Positions 8,204 through 15,441 of a stretch of DNA of 15,767 nt are shown in pieces. Origin of the DNA: DATAFO01 sp046728935 (lineage in GTDB: Bacteria > Actinomycetota > Thermoleophilia > Solirubrobacterales > 70-9); NCBI GenBank assembly GCA_046728935.1, contig JBKPFS010000132.1:1-15767 (forward strand), given 5' to 3'. The notes under the pieces are model-generated. The model had not been told where the DNA came from. It was given only the letters and a program-made list of their open reading frames with translations, and did no database searches. A program made the translations under genes and the position numbers. The stretch's first letter is position 1. Each line of letters opens with the position of its first letter.

Positions 8204-8209
8204 CCTCCC
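8204..8209 (-). promoter_or_regulatory. Ribosome binding site deciding the gltB start
   Basis: GGGAGG on the minus strand lies 5 bases before the TTG at 8198. It is the best such site near the N-terminus and is the reason for choosing this start over the GTG at 8111 or positions further upstream that would run through the promoter. Confidence 0.6.
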
Positions 8210-8267
8210 GGTTTCCGCGCCTTCTTCGAGCGGGCGCGCGACTGGGACAGAACCGACGGGACGGCGG

Positions 8268-8296
8268 ATTATAAAGAGGCGCCCGGCGCCGGTCTG
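8268..8296 (-). promoter_or_regulatory. gltB promoter with a palindrome in the spacer
   Basis: A perfect -10 hexamer TATAAT lies at 8273-8268 on the minus strand, which would place the start of transcription near 8261 and give a leader of about 63 bases. The place for a -35 box (about 8291-8296) has no good match, hinting at an activator-dependent promoter. The spacer holds a 13-base interrupted palindrome, GGCGCC-C-GGCGCC (8278-8290), well placed for an operator. The hexamer is striking in such GC-rich DNA; the regulator is unknown. Confidence 0.55.
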
Positions 8297-8301
8297 AGTT
8301 G

Positions 8302-8338
8302 TGGCGCGTTTCTTCGGATCTGCCGAAGACATGCGCCA
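8302..8338. other. Long hairpin between gltB and parA
   Basis: A 16-position stem joins 8302-8317 (TGGCGCGTTTCTTCGG) to 8323-8338 (CCGAAGACATGCGCCA): 14 Watson-Crick pairs, one G-U and one T-C mismatch, loop ATCTG. It ends 32 bases before the parA ATG. It could be an operator read as DNA by a dimeric regulator of either divergent gene, or an mRNA leader structure if parA transcription starts upstream. There is no T-run to suggest a terminator. The outer arms resemble those of the stem at 3412-3449. Confidence 0.5.
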
Positions 8339-8355
8339 GGTAGGGCGTCTCTGAG

Positions 8356-8361
8356 TAGGAT
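8356..8361 (+). promoter_or_regulatory. Possible parA -10 box
   Basis: TAGGAT ends 9 bases before the parA ATG, with the following bases CGCCCCGCG closely like those after the TAGAAT before the SRPBCC start. This would give a nearly leaderless mRNA. The AGGA inside it could instead act as a distant ribosome binding site. No -35 box is clear. Confidence 0.3.
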
Positions 8362-8370
8362 CGCCCCGCG

Positions 8371-9297
8371 ATGGCGGAAACGATCGCGGTCCTCTCCCAG
8401 AAGGGGGGCACGGGCAAGACCACCCTGGTGCGCACGCTCGCCGATGTGTTCGAGCGCCTCGGCGTCGACGTGCTCGCGGTCGACGCCGACCCGCAGGGGA
8501 ACCTCTCGGACTATTTCGACACCGACCACGACGCTCAGCCCACCCTGGCGGAGGTGCTCCAGGGACAGGCCCGGGCCGCCGAGGCCGTTCACGGGCCGGT
8601 GATCCCGGCGAACCTGAGCCTCGCAGAGGCGGAGCTGGCGCTGGCGGGAAAGATCGGCCGCGAGGTGACGCTACGAAGCGCGCTGATGGACCTGAAGCGG
8701 CAGAAGGACGTGATCCTGATCGACTGCCCGCCAACCCTCGGCCTGCTGACCGTTAACGCGCTCGTCGCGGCCGATCACGCGATCCTCTCCACGGAGGCCC
8801 AGTACTTCTCGCTCCAGGGGATGGAGCAGGCGATGGAGGTCGTGGCGCTGGCGCGCGACTCGCTCAACCCGCAGCTCGAGCTGCTCGGCGTGGTGCTGAA
8901 CATCGCCAACATGCGCACCAATCACGCGCGCCAGACGCGCGAGATGCTCGCCGAGCGCTTCGGCGAAAAGCTCTTCCGCTCGGTGATCCGCCAGTCGATC
9001 GCCTACGCCGAGTCGGCCGAGCGCGCGATCCCGATCCTCGACTACCGCCCCGACCGCGGCGCCGACTACCTCTCGCTCGCGAGCGAGCTCCTGCGCAGGC
9101 TCTCGCTGCACGAGCTCCTCGCGCGCCTCGACGAGGTGAGCGCGGAGCTGGTGCCCGCCGGTAAGCGCCCCGCGAAGGCTGAGAGGCCGCCGGCACCACA
9201 AGCCACGCCCGAGCCGAAGCCGGAGCCCGCGGACCGGCCGGAGCGGGTGGCGGAGGAGCCACGCGCGATCCCGATCCAGCAGGTACCGACGCCATGA
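8371..9297 (+). CDS. ParA-family ATPase (Soj/MinD-like), orphan
   Basis: The 308-residue protein is a deviant-Walker ATPase of the ParA/MinD group, which forms ATP-dependent dimers on DNA or membrane to position cargo. Visible motifs: deviant Walker A KGGTGKTT (11-18), Walker A' VDADPQGN, Walker B region ILIDCPPTLGLL, and the C-terminal core pattern GVVLNIANMRTNHARQTREML. The core ends near residue 255; about 50 more residues rich in Pro, Glu and Lys follow (PPAPQATPEPKPEPAD), probably disordered and longer than in typical chromosomal ParA. There is no amphipathic MinD-type C-terminal helix. No parB or centromere-like repeats are seen nearby, so chromosome partition is not assured; positioning of another cargo is possible. 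The stop overlaps the next ATG (ATGA), so the two genes are probably cotranslated. Confidence 0.9.
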   Translation: MAETIAVLSQKGGTGKTTLVRTLADVFERLGVDVLAVDADPQGNLSDYFDTDHDAQPTLAEVLQGQARAAEAVHGPVIPANLSLAEAELALAGKIGREVTLRSALMDLKRQKDVILIDCPPTLGLLTVNALVAADHAILSTEAQYFSLQGMEQAMEVVALARDSLNPQLELLGVVLNIANMRTNHARQTREMLAERFGEKLFRSVIRQSIAYAESAERAIPILDYRPDRGADYLSLASELLRRLSLHELLARLDEVSAELVPAGKRPAKAERPPAPQATPEPKPEPADRPERVAEEPRAIPIQQVPTP

Positions 9298-9725
9298 GCG
9301 AGGCCGACTCCCCAGCCTCCCTGGGGGAGATGATCGAGCGTTACAACGAGGCCTGGAACGCCCACGACCTCGACGCGATCATGGCCATGCACGCGCCGGA
9401 CATGGTGTTCTGCAACCACACCGCCGGCGAGCGAGCAGAGGGCGAGGCCGTGCGCGACCACATCGGGTCGATCTTCAAGACCTGGCCCGACATCCGCTTC
9501 GAGGGGCGGCGGACCTACGTGCGCGACGGTCTCGTCGTCCAGGAGTGGACCGCCACCGCGACCCACGCCAACGAGATGCGGCGCGGCGATCTCGTCGCCG
9601 AGGCAACCGGCAAGACGATCACCTGGGACGGCGTCGACGTGATCCCGTCTGAGAACGGGCTCGTGAGGCGCAAGGACGTCTATTCGGACTCGGTCTCGAT
9701 CCTGAACCAGCTCGGGCTGCTCTGA
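9294..9725 (+). CDS. SnoaL/NTF2-like family protein
   Basis: The 143-residue protein shows the pattern of the SnoaL-like ester cyclase/NTF2 fold group: an N-terminal helix with MIERYNEAWNAHDLDAIMAMHAPDMVF, then RDHIGSIFKTWPDIRFEGRRTYV, a central strand VVQEWTATATHANEM, and TGKTITWDGVDVI with a closing helix-like stretch after KDVYSD. Members include cyclases, isomerases and ligand-binding proteins; no set of residues here fixes a reaction. The ATG overlaps the parA stop (ATGA), indicating coupled translation; whether the two proteins work together is unknown. The stop is 15 bases from the convergent DUF1326 stop. Confidence 0.85.
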   Translation: MSEADSPASLGEMIERYNEAWNAHDLDAIMAMHAPDMVFCNHTAGERAEGEAVRDHIGSIFKTWPDIRFEGRRTYVRDGLVVQEWTATATHANEMRRGDLVAEATGKTITWDGVDVIPSENGLVRRKDVYSDSVSILNQLGLL

Positions 9726-9728
9726 CCC

Positions 9729-9742
9729 GACCGCGCGCGGTC
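9729..9742. terminator. Palindrome between convergent stops
   Basis: GACCGCGCGCGGTC is a perfect 14-base palindrome that can form a 5-bp hairpin with a CGCG loop. It fills most of the 15-base gap between the SnoaL-like gene and the DUF1326 gene and overlaps the latter's stop codon. It may end transcription from both sides; no T-run is present. Confidence 0.35.
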
Positions 9743-10358
9743 ACGGACCGGAGTAGTCGAACCGGCCGATCGCTGTGTACTGGCCGGGGTGCTCGAAGCT
9801 GATGCCGTCGCTCACGCGGTACACGGTCGAGGCTCCGAAATCACCCCGCTTGAAGATGATCCCCTCGGGGAGGACCGCCCCGGGATGCACCTCCGCGCCC
9901 GTGACCGGATTCTTGATGGTGGTCGACTCCACCTCGAGGGAGTCCCCGGCCTTCACGCGCCAGTTGACCCCATCGAACTCGACGTCGTAGGGCACGGGCT
10001 TCGGGCCGTGGACGGTGGGCCATGTCCAGGCCAGGATCCCCCACGGTCCGCCGACGTCCCCCGTGGCGAGGGTCGAGATCGCCTCTCGCTGCTGCTCATC
10101 GGCGCGCTCGTCCACCAGGATCAACGCCTCGCCACCGCCCTCGTGGATGGCGCCCGGCCAATTGACGAGGACGCTGAAGTTGAGGTCGTCGAGCGACACC
10201 CCGCCGAACGAGCCCGTCTCGACGTGCCACGTCCACCCTCCTTCGCACTTGCCCTTCGAGGGACGGGCGTTGAAGTTGCACGGACAGCCGTAGTCGCAGT
10301 TGCAGGCGACGCCCACGGTGCCGCTCATCTGCCACTCGGTCGCGGTCTCGGTCGCCAT
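9741..10358 (-). CDS. DUF1326 domain protein
   Basis: The 205-residue protein carries the hallmark of DUF1326 at its N-terminus: a cysteine cluster C-x-C-x3-C-x-C at residues 19-27 (CNCDYGCPCNFN), with Cys38 close by, then WTWHVETGSFGGVSLDDLNFSVL and GPWGILAWTWP. The cysteine cluster suggests binding of a metal or redox chemistry, but the family has no settled function. I chose ATG 10358, which follows AAAGGAG (10369-10363) by 4 bases; the GTG directly before it (10361) is too close to that site. It lies 123 bp after the MMPL stop on the same strand and may be a separate unit. Such genes often sit beside a DUF2182 membrane protein, which is not seen here. Confidence 0.88.
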   Translation of the reverse strand: MATETATEWQMSGTVGVACNCDYGCPCNFNARPSKGKCEGGWTWHVETGSFGGVSLDDLNFSVLVNWPGAIHEGGGEALILVDERADEQQREAISTLATGDVGGPWGILAWTWPTVHGPKPVPYDVEFDGVNWRVKAGDSLEVESTTIKNPVTGAEVHPGAVLPEGIIFKRGDFGASTVYRVSDGISFEHPGQYTAIGRFDYSGP

Positions 10359-10481
10359 CACGCTCCTTTGGTTCCGCTCAACCAGCTGCCCGACAGTATC
10401 CGTGGACGCGTCGGACGCTGCGACGCCGCGGCCTCCCGCCGAACCTCAGAGCTCCGGGGCGTGCATCGCGCGCGTCCGCGC

Positions 10482-12839
10482 TCAGGCGCCGGCAGGCTCG
10501 GGCTCCGGCTCGGCGCGATCGGGCCCTTCGTCTGCGGGCGGCTCCGGAGCCGACTTCGCGGGCGGCGCGAACTCCGGCTCGTGGACGTGGGGCATCCACT
10601 CGAGCCACTTCGGCAGGTACCAGTTCCAATCGCCGAGCACCTTCATCGATGCGGGCAGCAGCACGCCCCGAACGATTGTGGCGTCGATCAAGACGGCGAC
10701 AGCCAACCCGACGCCCATCTCCTTGAAGTCGAGGAACGTCAGCGTGATGAACACCGCGAACACGAACACCATCACCGCCGCTGCGCTGGTCACGGTGCCG
10801 GCGGTCGTGGAGATTCCGTGGCGGACGGCCTCGTCCGTGCTCATCCCGTGCCGCCACAGCTCGCGCACCCTGGAGAGGATGAACACGTGGTAGTCCATCG
10901 AGAGGCCGAAGAGGATCACGAATAGGAAGAGCGGCAACCACGAGGTCACCCCGCCGTTGGACGTGAAGTCGAGCACGCCCTCTCCGCGACCGTCCTGGAA
11001 GATCAGCACCAGCACGCCGTACGCGGCTCCGATCGAGAGCAGGTTGAGGATGATCGCCTTGATCGGGATCACGATCGAGCGGAAGGTGACCAGCATCAGC
11101 AGGAAGGCGAGCGCGAACACGAACCCGAAGATCAGCGGCAGGCGATCGACCAGCTGGTCGCGGAAGTCCTCCGACTGCGCCGCCGGACCGCTGACGTTGA
11201 CGGTGACGCCGTCGATCCTCCCAATCGAAGCGGGAATGATCTCGTTGCGGACCTCGGTCAACGCGTCCTGGGACTCCTCATCGCTTCCCGAGCCGACGGT
11301 CGGAATCGTCACCAGCGCGACCGTGCCCGCGTCGTTATAGGTGATCTCCGTCCCGGGAAGTACCTTGTCGGAGGATTCCGCTCGTCGCACCAGGAGGTCG
11401 ATTCCGGTCGCCGCCTGACCGCTGCGAACGTCGTCGGCTTGGACGACGACATCGGCGACCACGCCCTCCTCCGGGAACGATTCCCGGATCAGGTTGTACG
11501 TCTTGATCACGCCCAGGTCCTGCGGCAGGTCGTCGGTGCTGGAGACGACCATCTTCAGGCTCAGCGCCGGGATCGCCAGCGCGATCAAGGCGCCGCCCGC
11601 AATCGCCAGCGACAGCCACGGCCGGCGCATCACGCGCGCGACGATCGGCGCCCAAAACCGCGACTCACCGGCCGCCCGCCGTCGGCCGAGGAACGGAATC
11701 CGACCCTTGTCGATTCGATCTCCGAGCCAGGCGAGCAGCGCCGGCAGCACCGTCAGCGACGCGAACATGGCCAGCGCGACCACCAAGATCGTGCCCTCGG
11801 CGAAGGAGAAGAACGTCTTGTCACCGCTGAAGAACATTCCCGCCATGGCGACTATCACGGTCAGCCCCGAGATCAGCACGGCGCGTCCGGAGGTCCCGGC
11901 CGCGACCTCGAGAGCATCCCGCTCGCCGCGACCGGCGGCTCGCTCCTCGCGCTCGCGGCGGATGTAGAACAGCGCGTAGTCGACCCCGACTGCCAGACCG
12001 ATCAGCAGGATCACCGATTGGACGTTGCTGTCGATCGGCGAGATCAGCTGACTCGGGATCGCGACGAGCGCCAGCGCCGCCATCACGCACGAGATCGCCA
12101 GCAAGAGCGGCACGCCGGCCGCCACGAGCGATCCGAAGGCGATGACCAGGATCAGCAGCGTCAGCGGTAGCGAGATCAGCTCGGCCTTCGCGAGATCGCT
12201 GGTGAAAGTGTCGTTGAGCTCCTTATTGGAGCTGACGTTGCCGAACTGCTCGACGAGCAGGTCGGGATGGTCGGCAGCAACGGCGGTGACCGCCTCCTTC
12301 GCCGGCTCGAGCCGGTCTCGCGCCTCGAGGTCGTCTCCCGTGATGTCGAAGTCGACCAAGACGGTGTGCCCATCCTCGGACACGGACCCCGAGCCCTCTC
12401 CCTCGAGGGGGGACTCGACGTTCTCGACGTACTTCGTCCCCGTGAGTTCCCGGCTCGTCTGCTCGATCGCGGCTTGGAACTCGGGATCGTCGATCGTCAA
12501 CGAGTCGCTCTGGATGATCACCAGTTCCTCGTTCGGCCTCATGCCCTCGTCGTAGAGCACCTTCTCCGCGTCGCCGGCCTCGCCCGTAAAGCGGTCGGCA
12601 CCGTGGATCTCCTCCTTGCCGATGGCGTTGCCGATCACCACCGCGATGGCGACGAAGGCGAGCCAACCCCAGATCGCGGATTTGCGATGCTGGGCGCTCC
12701 AGTGCGCCGCCCGGGCCGCGAGGCCCTCGGGCTTCACGGGCTCTGAGGGCGCGGCGGTCGATGGCCGGTCTCCCCCGGCCGGGTTCGGATCGTCCTGGAT
12801 CACACGGGTCTTCATCTGGACCCCCGGAGTGGTGGGCAT
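10482..12839 (-). CDS. MMPL-family RND transporter
   Basis: The protein, about 785 residues, has the two-fold layout of MMPL/RND proteins: a first membrane helix (WGWLAFVAIAVVIGNAIG), a large extracytoplasmic loop, five helices, then the same plan repeated. The Asp-Tyr pairs of the proton relay are in both halves: VDY (Asp287-Tyr288) and MDY (Asp649-Tyr650). Members export lipids, siderophores or drugs using proton flow; the substrate cannot be told from sequence. The C-terminus ends in a Pro/Glu-rich tail. Start choice is uncertain: ATG 12839 lies 11 bases after GAGGTG; ATG 12815 follows a G-run by 5 bases; ATG 12848 is too near the first site. It comes 90 bases after the response regulator on the same strand, so it is probably the output gene of that two-component system or lies in its operon. 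Confidence 0.93.
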   Translation of the reverse strand: MPTTPGVQMKTRVIQDDPNPAGGDRPSTAAPSEPVKPEGLAARAAHWSAQHRKSAIWGWLAFVAIAVVIGNAIGKEEIHGADRFTGEAGDAEKVLYDEGMRPNEELVIIQSDSLTIDDPEFQAAIEQTSRELTGTKYVENVESPLEGEGSGSVSEDGHTVLVDFDITGDDLEARDRLEPAKEAVTAVAADHPDLLVEQFGNVSSNKELNDTFTSDLAKAELISLPLTLLILVIAFGSLVAAGVPLLLAISCVMAALALVAIPSQLISPIDSNVQSVILLIGLAVGVDYALFYIRREREERAAGRGERDALEVAAGTSGRAVLISGLTVIVAMAGMFFSGDKTFFSFAEGTILVVALAMFASLTVLPALLAWLGDRIDKGRIPFLGRRRAAGESRFWAPIVARVMRRPWLSLAIAGGALIALAIPALSLKMVVSSTDDLPQDLGVIKTYNLIRESFPEEGVVADVVVQADDVRSGQAATGIDLLVRRAESSDKVLPGTEITYNDAGTVALVTIPTVGSGSDEESQDALTEVRNEIIPASIGRIDGVTVNVSGPAAQSEDFRDQLVDRLPLIFGFVFALAFLLMLVTFRSIVIPIKAIILNLLSIGAAYGVLVLIFQDGRGEGVLDFTSNGGVTSWLPLFLFVILFGLSMDYHVFILSRVRELWRHGMSTDEAVRHGISTTAGTVTSAAAVMVFVFAVFITLTFLDFKEMGVGLAVAVLIDATIVRGVLLPASMKVLGDWNWYLPKWLEWMPHVHEPEFAPPAKSAPEPPADEGPDRAEPEPEPAGA

Positions 12840-12929
12840 GCCAACCATCTCACCTCACGGGCGATCGGGCAAGCCGGGAAACAGGTGGTTTCGGGGGCGG
12901 GTTTCTGGTGTCCTCGTGCCTGGGTCGGC

Positions 12930-13574
12930 TCAGGAGCGGAGGAACAGCAGCACCGCGAGCACCCGTCTCGACTCGCTCCCGGTCGACGGCAGGTCGAGCT
13001 TGCCGAAGATGTTCGAGACGTATTTCTCGACCGCGCGGAGGGTGATCGTGAGCTCGTCGGCGATGCCCTGGTTGGAGCGCCCGGTCGCCATCAGCTCGAG
13101 GACTTCTCGCTCGCGGGGGGTGAGCTCGCCAAGCGGATCGTCATCCCGCCGCTTCGAGAGCAGGGTCGAGACGATGATCGGGTCGACCGCCGAGCCCCCG
13201 TTGGCCACCCGCTCGACGGCGGCGACGAACTCCCGCACCTCCCCGATCCGGTCCTTGACCAGATACCCCACTCCCTCCGCGGAGTCCGCCACGAGCCTCA
13301 TCGCCAACCCCAGCTCGACGTACTGCGAGAGCACGAGCACGCCGACGTCCGGATGACGGTCGCGGATCTCGAGCGCCGCTCGCAGGCCCTCGTCAGTGTG
13401 GGTCGGCGGCAGGCGGATGTCGACGATGGCGACGTCGACCGAGTCGCTCGCAACCGTGCGCAGAAGATGGTCGGCGTCCTCACACTCAGCAACGACGTCG
13501 AAGCCGGCATCTTCGAGCAACCGCGCGATCCCCTCTCGCAGCAGGACGCTGTCCTCCGCGATCGCTACTCGCAC
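12930..13574 (-). CDS. NarL/LuxR-type response regulator
   Basis: The 214-residue protein has a receiver domain and a LuxR-type DNA-binding domain. Receiver residues are Glu7-Asp8, phospho-acceptor Asp52 (VDIRLPP), Ser83 and Lys107 (LVKD). The helix-turn-helix begins at LTPREREVLELM and includes SNQGIADELTITLRAVEKYVSNIFGKL. It is a transcription factor switched on by the kinase encoded just upstream. The start is GTG 13574, preceded by GGAG with a 5-base gap; it overlaps the end of the kinase gene by 10 bases, a common sign of a coupled pair. The MMPL gene downstream is the natural candidate target; that is inference. Confidence 0.95.
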   Translation of the reverse strand: MRVAIAEDSVLLREGIARLLEDAGFDVVAECEDADHLLRTVASDSVDVAIVDIRLPPTHTDEGLRAALEIRDRHPDVGVLVLSQYVELGLAMRLVADSAEGVGYLVKDRIGEVREFVAAVERVANGGSAVDPIIVSTLLSKRRDDDPLGELTPREREVLELMATGRSNQGIADELTITLRAVEKYVSNIFGKLDLPSTGSESRRVLAVLLFLRS

Positions 13575-15328
13575 GGAATCTCCGCCCTGACCCGAGTGCC
13601 CTGACCGCGCGGAGTCCAGATCCGAAGCCGTCCACCCAACGCCTCGACCCGGTCGGCCAGACCGCGGAGCCCGGACCCCCGCTCCGTGTCGGCGCCGCCG
13701 ACGCCGTCATCGAGGATCTCGACCACCAACGTTCCGTCCGCGCGCGCCACATCCACGATGGCCGAGCTGGCCTGGGCGTGCTTACCGATGTTGGCCAGGC
13801 TCTCGGATACCACGTAATAGGCGGCCACCTCGACCGGCTCGGGGCAACGGCGATCCACCGCGACCGTCAGGCGAGCCGGGACCGCGGCCCTGGCAGCGAG
13901 CGACTCGAGGGCAACGTCCAGGCCGTGTCCGCTGAGCACCGCTGGGTGCAGGCCTCGGGCGACGTCGCGCAGCTCGTCGAGCGAGCGAGTGATCTCACGC
14001 CTGGCCTGATCTAGGCGCGCCGCCGCCTCGGGGTCCGCGTCCAGACGTTGCTGGAGCAGTCCCAAGTCGAGCGATAGCGCGATCAAACGTTGCTGCGCGC
14101 CATCGTGGAGATCGCGCTCCAGTCGCTGGCGCTCTCTGCGCCCGGCTTCGAGCACTCGGCTCCGCGACCCGTTCAGTTCGTCGAGCCGGGCCTTGAGCTC
14201 GGCTTGCAACCGACCGTTTTCAAGCGCGATCCCCGCAGCAGCGGTCACCGCCTCCAGCAGCTCCCGTTCATCGTCCAGCGCAGGATCGTGTACCAGCGCC
14301 GCCATCTCGGACCCGTTCCGGTCGATCACCGTCATCGACCGATCGCCGTCCTCCGTGGGGAGCTCGACCGGTTGCCCATCGAGGTCCGCCCAGCTGCCGA
14401 ACTCGGGCAGCCAATAGGCCAGCGTCAGGGAGGGGTCTCTAAGGGCCCGCCGCAGCGCCGCCTCGACGTCGCCAGGTGCCGGCTCGGCACGGAGCTCCAC
14501 GAACAGCTCGCCGACGTCCGAGCGGGCAAGCCGGGCATCGAGAAGGCCGAAGAGGAACGCCACCGGAGCCAGGCCGATGAACACGAAGGTGACACGGCGG
14601 ACGGTCTCGAACGAGGGCCACTCGAGAAGCCCCGCCAGGAGCAGCGTCGCGATCATCACCAGCGCGAGTCCGAAGCAGTCGACCAGCAGCGCGACGGAAC
14701 GGCGCGGGCGTCGACCGGGGCGACGGCGGCGCACGGCGAGGAGCCCGACGGCGGCGAGCGAGAGAGCACTCAGCGCCGCAAGCTGAATGTCCTGGATCGT
14801 GTTCGCAAGGCTTGGCTCGTTCGCGAACGCGAACGCGTTGTCGGGCCCACCCACCCCGAGCGTCATCTTCGCGAGCTGGAGACCGATCGCGGCCGCGTAG
14901 GCGGCGCCGACAATGAGCCTGGAGACCACGCCATCCAGCCGGCCACTCGGGTAGGCGAGGAACACGTGCAGGAACAGGGCGACCGGGAGGAGGTCGAACG
15001 CCAATCCGAGCGTGAACAGCGACGATGCGCTCGCCCACTGGAGGTTCGAGATGAACAGGGCGAAGCCCGTGGCGATCATCAGCGGGCCGAAACGACTGTC
15101 TGGGCGACGCGACCAGGCGATGACCCCGCCCAGGACAAAGGGAAGGGTCATCCAGTTGTAGAGCGCGGCGTGTAGCCCGGGCTCGGAGACGTGATCGCTG
15201 GTAAACGCGAGCACGACCGAGCACGCGACGGCCGCGGCACCCGCGATGGCGATCGCCCACAGCACCGGAGGCTTCGGTGCGGAGACCGTGACCCCATCCC
15301 CTCCCCGAGCGGGTCCGGAACCCTTCAT
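13565..15328 (-). CDS. Membrane sensor histidine kinase, NarL type (HisKA_3)
   Basis: The 587-residue protein has about eight membrane helices in its first 300 residues, including a HVFLAYPSGRL segment often seen in actinobacterial kinases; then a linker region, a dimerisation and phospho-acceptor domain with RRERQRLERDLHDGAQQRL (His408), and a HATPase_c domain with VVSESLANIGKHAQ (N box), DDGVGGAD and GSGLRGLADRVEALGGRL. The sensor part likely reads a signal in or near the membrane; the ligand is unknown. I chose ATG 15328 because GGAGAGGAAGG lies 5 bases upstream; the frame is open to 15421 but the extra part has no such site. The gene overlaps the response regulator gene by 10 bases. Confidence 0.94.
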   Translation of the reverse strand: MKGSGPARGGDGVTVSAPKPPVLWAIAIAGAAAVACSVVLAFTSDHVSEPGLHAALYNWMTLPFVLGGVIAWSRRPDSRFGPLMIATGFALFISNLQWASASSLFTLGLAFDLLPVALFLHVFLAYPSGRLDGVVSRLIVGAAYAAAIGLQLAKMTLGVGGPDNAFAFANEPSLANTIQDIQLAALSALSLAAVGLLAVRRRRPGRRPRRSVALLVDCFGLALVMIATLLLAGLLEWPSFETVRRVTFVFIGLAPVAFLFGLLDARLARSDVGELFVELRAEPAPGDVEAALRRALRDPSLTLAYWLPEFGSWADLDGQPVELPTEDGDRSMTVIDRNGSEMAALVHDPALDDERELLEAVTAAAGIALENGRLQAELKARLDELNGSRSRVLEAGRRERQRLERDLHDGAQQRLIALSLDLGLLQQRLDADPEAAARLDQARREITRSLDELRDVARGLHPAVLSGHGLDVALESLAARAAVPARLTVAVDRRCPEPVEVAAYYVVSESLANIGKHAQASSAIVDVARADGTLVVEILDDGVGGADTERGSGLRGLADRVEALGGRLRIWTPRGQGTRVRAEIPCE

Positions 15329-15441
15329 GTTTGCCTTCCTCTCCGTGGACCGAGACTTGACCTCAAACGCGACCGCTCGCACGAACCGGAAGTGAGCGGA
15401 GGGATCAGACGCAGCGTCCAAAAACGACCATACACCGACGC
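15329..15441. promoter_or_regulatory. Leader region of the two-component operon
   Basis: This 113-bp spacer should hold the promoter for the kinase-regulator operon, though I see no convincing -35/-10 pair. It holds several short inverted repeats: CCGCTCGC with GTGAGCGG (15373-15380 and 15392-15399), GACGC-A-GCGTC (15408-15418), and TTGA-CC-TCAA (about 15355-15364). Any may be a regulator site, for instance for self-control, but such short repeats are expected by chance at this GC content. Confidence 0.25.

Noticed and set aside
5928..8297. A 789-codon open frame on the plus strand, opposite gltB
   Set aside because: It lies wholly antisense to well-supported gltB codons, has low-complexity Arg/Asp/Val/Leu-rich content without domains, and is expected from codon bias in high-GC genes.
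8199..8435. N-terminal extension of gltB up to 8435
   Set aside because: It would run through the TATAAT promoter and overlap the parA start; its residues show no homology and the good ribosome binding site is at 8204-8209.
8371..9297. A plasmid or chromosome origin region around parA
   Set aside because: No parB, parS-like repeats, DnaA boxes, rep gene or AT-rich unwinding region are visible nearby.
14090..15175. A 361-codon plus-strand open frame opposite the histidine kinase
   Set aside because: It is antisense to clear kinase domains and shows only charged low-complexity sequence.
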